A DNA stretch of 64,000 nucleotides, taken from NCBI GenBank assembly GCA_034770075.1, contig JAVJAP010000044.1, forward strand, positions 62,001-126,000, read 5' to 3'. The position numbers and the translations under genes were made by a program. How positions within the stretch are numbered: the first letter of the stretch is position 1; every line of letters begins with the position of its first letter. Under the pieces are notes generated by a model. That model was not told the DNA's origin. It searched no databases and saw only the letters and a list, made by a program, of their open reading frames with translations. Below are positions 59,345 to 64,000 of this stretch, one piece after another. This stretch comes from Aralia elata. Its lineage: Eukaryota > Streptophyta > Magnoliopsida > Apiales > Araliaceae.

Positions 59345-61732
59345 ATGGTTGATACCACCAAACAAGCTACCACCTTCAACGCTCAACCTGCCCCACAAAC
59401 CTCAACAAAGATTATCCCCATCTCTGCAACCATCACCTAAAATCTAGAAACGCAGCAACCCCAAAACGTCTCCATCATCGCTACCAACCCCCAAGCTGCC
59501 TCTTCCTCCGCCACTGAAAGTGCACCATTACCAGTTCGAACCGAAGCCGAAATCACGGTTCTGAAGATGCAGGAGGAATATTCCTCGGAGAAATCCTATT
59601 CTCACAACAACACACAATCCTCCATCGGCAAGGAAGCCCTCCAAGACATACACTAATAATATCTCATCCCACCATGTTCGAACTCTGTGCACCAAAACAT
59701 CACGAAAGAATGTATTGACGCCCCAATGGCTAGACTGCTATCTCCCCGTATGCACGAAGACATGGGGTTAGATTCCCCCTCTACGAATTCATCTCCACCT
59801 TCCTTGGATTCGTCATAATCGGGTTCACAAAACTAGTGCCAAACTCCTTTATCCATCTCATCTGTTTCATCGCCTTCTGCCATGAATGTGGCATCCCTCC
59901 CTCCATAGATTTTTTCTTCACCCTATTTACCCTGGGTCGATCTAAAGAACCAGGGTTCTGCTAACTAAACAAACAAATAAGCAAACAAGCAGAGAAACAA
60001 ACTTTGATGAAGACTCATTCGAGTAAGAAGGGGTGACACTCCAACTGGTTTTACATCTGGGGCCCCGATACCCACCTTCTTCCTAATTGGGCCGAAGCCT
60101 CAAGGACCAATTTCGTATTTAATAAATTTCCCCGAAGCCGAATCGAAGAACTAAGGTCCTTCATCGCGAAGATGCCCAAAGAAGAATGGAGCATCGATCT
60201 ACTGGGTAACCAAGTTTGGTTATACGACCATAAATGTAAGCCAAACATACTTTTTTCATATAAAATATACAATCTATTATCATTTTTCTTAACTTCTTCC
60301 CATATGCAGTGTTTATGTTCAAATCGACACCAACCGCTGAGGTCGGCCAATCATCCTCCACAACACCACCTCTAGAGTCAACACCCTACCCCCCTAAAGA
60401 GACATCCCCCCCAACCAAGCCATCCAACCGACACCTCCCTCCTAACAAACCCCATTTCTGCCATCCCGATGCCACAACCTCCTCCCACCATCCTTACTCC
60501 ATCTTTCACTGAAAAAAGCCCCCTAGACATGTCAACCGAAGAAAGAAACGCCGTACTCAAAAAGAGACGAAGGCTAGTGAAGGCATCCACCAAAACATCT
60601 CTCTTTACACCTCTCCAATCCACCAATTTCAAGCACATACAAACTACTGGAGCCGATCCCACCCAAACTACCTAATCTGACCCCATCTAAACTATCATAC
60701 TCGAACCCATCCAACCCACAAAATCTGAACCCAATCAAACCATTGAAACCGAACCCAACCAACAAAAAAGAAAAGAACACGATGAATCATCCTCTGAACC
60801 TCCCACCAAAAAACCTCACACCGAAGCATCACCCGAAACCCAACCCCCTCAAACAACAATTCCTTAACCAAGCGGATCTCCTTCCACCTCGACCCAAGCA
60901 TGAGAGGCTATTGCCACAATGACTCTTTTGCCTGAGGACCCAAAAGAGTATCCGTTCGAGCTCTTTGAACATTTCATCCTTCCTAAGGACGAAGACAGAT
61001 TCAAAGACACCACCCCTTAACAACTCATCTACGCCAATATGATGCATCAAGGCCGAGTAAGTACACTTTTCAAAATACTCCTTTACAAATATCTGCTGTT
61101 TTCTTCACTTCTAAGCCATAAATTCCACATTACAGTCCAACGCCGTCCTTGCCCGTACCATGCGCTATCTATCCAAACTAACAGCCAAAGAGGAGGAGCT
61201 AGAAGCCAAAATTGCCTGCCTTTGGCTCCGAATTCAAGCCTTGAAGTCTGGCCTTAAGAAGAAAAAAAGCTTACATGTTAATACTACTTTCCACTGCCAG
61301 AAGTTGATGGGTGAGCTGAAGAAAGTCAAATGGTAGCTCTCCGAGATAACTGAAAAAAGGAAACAGATCCTGGTAGACCGTGGCGAATTGAAGAGCAAGA
61401 ACGAGAGGTTGGAGAAGGCATTGGCTGAACTTAAAAATAAATCGGGACCATACATTCACAAATGATGGAACTAATGAAGGTTAATAAGTCATTGGAGAAA
61501 GACTATACCGAACTTAAAACACAAGGTCCTCTAATGACCGAAGATGCCAAGCAAAAACTCATCACAGAATACTGTAAGTCCCTTGAATTAACTGAAGAAG
61601 TATGGTGATGACTACTTAAGCGCACGAGAGAAGGATAAGGCCAAAATGCTTGTGATCGGCCTCGACCCTTCCCTTCTGGATTCTTCGGATGAAGAGTCCG
61701 AGGCCGAAGACGACCTTCCAACTTTGCAATAA
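59345..61732 (+). pseudogene. Antisense ORF of the Tat/Retand element ('putative gypsy type transposon' protein), broken
   Basis: Plus-strand coding sequence lies between the 3' LTR and the end of pol, opposite in direction to pol. It starts at ATG 59345 (MVDTTKQATT). Pieces: a hydrophobic and aromatic domain at about 59783-60235 (EFISTFLGFVIIGFTKLV, PSIDFFFTLFTLGRS, MPKEEWSIDLLGNQVWLYDH) that matches the plant 'putative gypsy type transposon' family; a likely intron 60236-60306 (GTAAGC...GCAG); a long Pro/Thr/Ser/Glu-rich linker (60307-60900); a coiled coil (61135-61440, KEEELEAKI, KNERLEKALAEL); and an acidic end YGDDYLSAREKDKAKM...DSSDEESEAEDDLPTLQ. Many stops and frame changes break it. 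Antisense ORFs in this position are known in Tat-lineage elements such as Grande and Retand; their role is not established. Confidence 0.65.
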
Positions 61733-61896
61733 TTACCTGTATATATATTTTATCTTCCGAACTTATAACAAACAACATGTACAAACTTTTGAATGAATTA
61801 AATAATTTTTGGCCGACATGAATCAAATATATTTATTGTATTCATTGATAAACTGTGAAGATTATATGATTTGAAAAAGAAATCAAGCTACACACC

Positions 61897-64000
61897 TTAT
61901 TGATAGTATCTACGTAACTGACCAACATGCCATGTATTCTTTACCTCTGACCCATCCATTGCCTGAAGAAGATATGTACTTGGCTTCGGCACCCCAATAA
62001 CCTCGTAAGGACCCTCCTAGTTAGGCATAAGCTTACCAGTGTTCTGGGGAGTAGATACTTCAGCTTCCCGAACTAAATCACCAACTTCGAACCTCCTTAG
62101 TCTAACACCCCGATTATAATGACGGGCAGTTCTGCGGTGGTAGATTGCTAACCTTACTAGTGCGGAATCCCGAATCTCTTCTAACAAATCTAAATTCACC
62201 CGAAGCCCATCGTCATTGTACAACTCCTTGTACTCCCAATCTCCATTAGAACGAGGGCGTCAGTACTATAAGCCAATCTGAACGGCAAATCACCTGTTGT
62301 TGTCTGAAGAGTAGTTCAATATGCCCATAGAACACTAAGCATCTTTTCAGGACACTAACCCTTGGCTTCATCTAACCTCCTTTTAACACCATTGAGCAGA
62401 GTTTGGTTTGTCACTTGTACTTGTCGATTGGATTGAGGGTGGGCTACCGAAGTCTTTCGATGATGAATACCCAAATCTGATAGGAAGTCCTCAAACTTTG
62501 ACCCTACGAATTGCCTTCCATTATCAGATACCAGAACTTTAGGGATGCCAAACCAAAACACAACAAATTCATTGAAGAAATTTAGGCACTCCTGTTCAGT
62601 AATATTCTGAAGAGGTTTGGCTTCTACCCACTTAGTCATGTATTCGACCGCCACGATCACAAAACTCATTTTCCCCTTGGCCTTCGGCAATGGACCCAAG
62701 ATGTCAATTCCCCAAACAACGAATGGGATCAGCGACAAAATCGAAGACAATTCCTCAGGCGGTTGATGCGGAACAGGACTATTCAGTTGACACTTGGGGC
62801 ATTTCCTCACATAATCCTTAGCTTCCCGAAACAACGTTGGCCAGTATTAACCCTGCCTCAACACCTTGTAAGCCAAGGCTTTAGCCCCTATGTGGTCTCC
62901 GCAGATCCCTTCATATTCCTCCCGAAGGACATATGCCGCTTCAGAGGGTGCCAAATACTTCAGCAGCGGAGAAGAGTATGCCCGACGATACAGATCCCCA
63001 TCAATTAGGATAAAGTTAGAACTCCTATGCTTAATCTTCCTTGCCAGTATTCGATCCTATGGCAAGATCCCATCACTAAGGTAATTCAGATACGGTGTGA
63101 GCTAACAATCTGATCTTTCAACCATCAGAACCTCTGTCCTCTATACACTTGGAGCGTCAAGAACTTCCACATACACTGAACCGCCAAAAGAACTCGCCTC
63201 TGTTGTGGCCAACTTGGATAAGGAATCGGCTACAATGTTGTTCTATCGGTCCACTCCCTGAAAAGTATAAGAGGTAAAGTAGCGGAGTTGATCTTTGACT
63301 TCTGCTAAGTATTTGGTCATCCTTGCCCCCCGTGCCTCATATTCCCCCGAAATTTGCTTAACCGCCAGTTGGGAGTCGTTGAAGATAACCAAGCGTTGGA
63401 CTTCCAAGCTTTGTGCCAATAGCAACCCGACCAATATCGCCTCATATTCTGCCTCGTTGTCGGTCGCCTTGAACTGGAAGCGAATTGCCTGCTGAACTCT
63501 AAACCCCTCTAGACTTGTCAAGATCACCCGTGCCTCACTAACATTCAAAGTTAAAGACCTATCAACATAAAGAGTCCACGACGTTTGCGTCGGTTGAGCA
63601 TCAGTGAATGAGCCCACAACTGCATCAGACTGATCAAAAGAGTCCAGTTCAGAGAACGAACATTCCACAATGAAGTCGGCTAACGCCTGACCTTTAATAG
63701 CCGTCCGCGGATAATACTCCAAAGCGTACTGCCCCAACTCTATAGCCTACGTAGCAAGCTGACCTAACACCTCCGGCTTATATAAACACCTTTTTGAGGG
63801 GTTGATCAGTATACACCACAATCACCCGACCCTAGAAGTAGTGCCGAAGTTTTCGACTAGCCATTATCAGAGCATCTGTAAACTTTTCCGGATTCGGGTA
63901 CCTCATTTTTACGTCCCGAAGAGCATGACTAATGTAATAAATGGGGAATTATTTTTCGCCTGTTTCACGCACCAGAACTGCCCTAATCGCCAGTGAACTC
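61897..64000 (-). pseudogene. Tat/Retand-type Ty3/gypsy pol, 3' part (RNase H and integrase)
   Basis: The frame enters from the right edge and ends at TAA 61897-61899, 165 bp from the end of the convergent antisense ORF. RNase H at 63243-63737 has LADFIVECSF, LYVDRS (catalytic Asp kept, the usual Gly is Arg), TDNEAEYEAILVG and FNDSQLAVKQ. Integrase at 62355-62834 has a zinc-finger end (CPKCQ), GIDILGPLPKAKG and SDNGRQF, but the catalytic Glu position reads VQVTNQ, Gln in place of Glu. A stop lies at about 62848, just before YWPTLFREAK, and a frameshift near 62240 precedes the C-terminal piece (YNDDGLRVNLDLLEEIRDSALVR). These motifs are typical of the Tat lineage. The element is defective. Confidence 0.85.

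Noticed and set aside
60378..60901. Several minus-strand frames with Gly/Phe/Leu repeats opposite the antisense ORF
   Set aside because: Shadows of the Pro/Thr/Asn-rich linker of the plus-strand ORF.
1..64000. tRNA, rRNA, CRISPR, bacterial operon or viral genome features
   Set aside because: No tRNA-like cloverleaf, rRNA similarity or regularly spaced repeat-spacer array was seen; TGGTATCAGAGC sites are retrotransposon primer-binding sites, not tRNA genes.

Overview
This window is flowering-plant nuclear DNA, most likely from a eudicot. The evidence is a seven-exon TPS-b type terpene synthase gene, plant-specific LTR retrotransposon lineages (Athila, Tekay/Del chromovirus, Tat/Retand, Tork-type copia), Stowaway and hAT MITEs, and AT-rich intergenic DNA. 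The species cannot be named from the sequence. There is one probable host gene; nearly everything else is transposable-element DNA in various states of decay.

Layout. 1-6137 (+): 3' half of an Athila-type Ty3/gypsy element (integrase, env-like ORF, 3' LTR). It sits inside a reversed LTR of another family (6138-8022), which in turn lies in the pol gene of a Tekay-like element on the minus strand ('element B', 8023-12555). 12556-36842 (minus): two copies of a second Tekay-like family ('D1' and 'D2') in tandem, sharing one full 3.4-kb LTR at 26763-30136. D1 is split by a full-length insertion of a third Tekay-like family ('element C', 14500-25851, near-identical 2.7-kb LTRs and a probable 5-bp target duplication). 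36843-41327: intergenic DNA with a MITE and direct repeats.

41462-46978 (+): the terpene synthase gene. Seven exons join to a 588-residue open frame with a plastid transit-like leader, RR(x)8W, RxR, DDxxD and NSE/DTE motifs, as expected of a plastid monoterpene synthase. Its exon-3 splice donor reads GG where GT is expected, but a GT six bases upstream would restore an in-frame join. Its introns have collected transposon fragments.

47453-52702 (+): a full-length Tork-type copia element with a perfect GTTGC target duplication. 52708-56190 (minus): decayed plant-mobile-domain-like sequence carrying a Stowaway MITE and an hAT-type MITE. 56281-58526 (+): CACTA transposon remnant (TNP2 C-terminus) with another hAT MITE. 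58527-64000: 3' part of a Tat/Retand element, with pol on the minus strand and the lineage's antisense ORF on the plus strand.

Points that stand out: a coiled-coil ORF upstream of gag in elements B and C; repeated short palindromes of shared form (AGCG...CGCC) in the LTRs of four unrelated families; a tandem PPT-hairpin module in element C; a 20-bp perfect palindrome just upstream of the terpene synthase TATA box; and the splice-site defect. All coordinates and reading frames were worked out by eye, so percent identities and family placements are qualitative.
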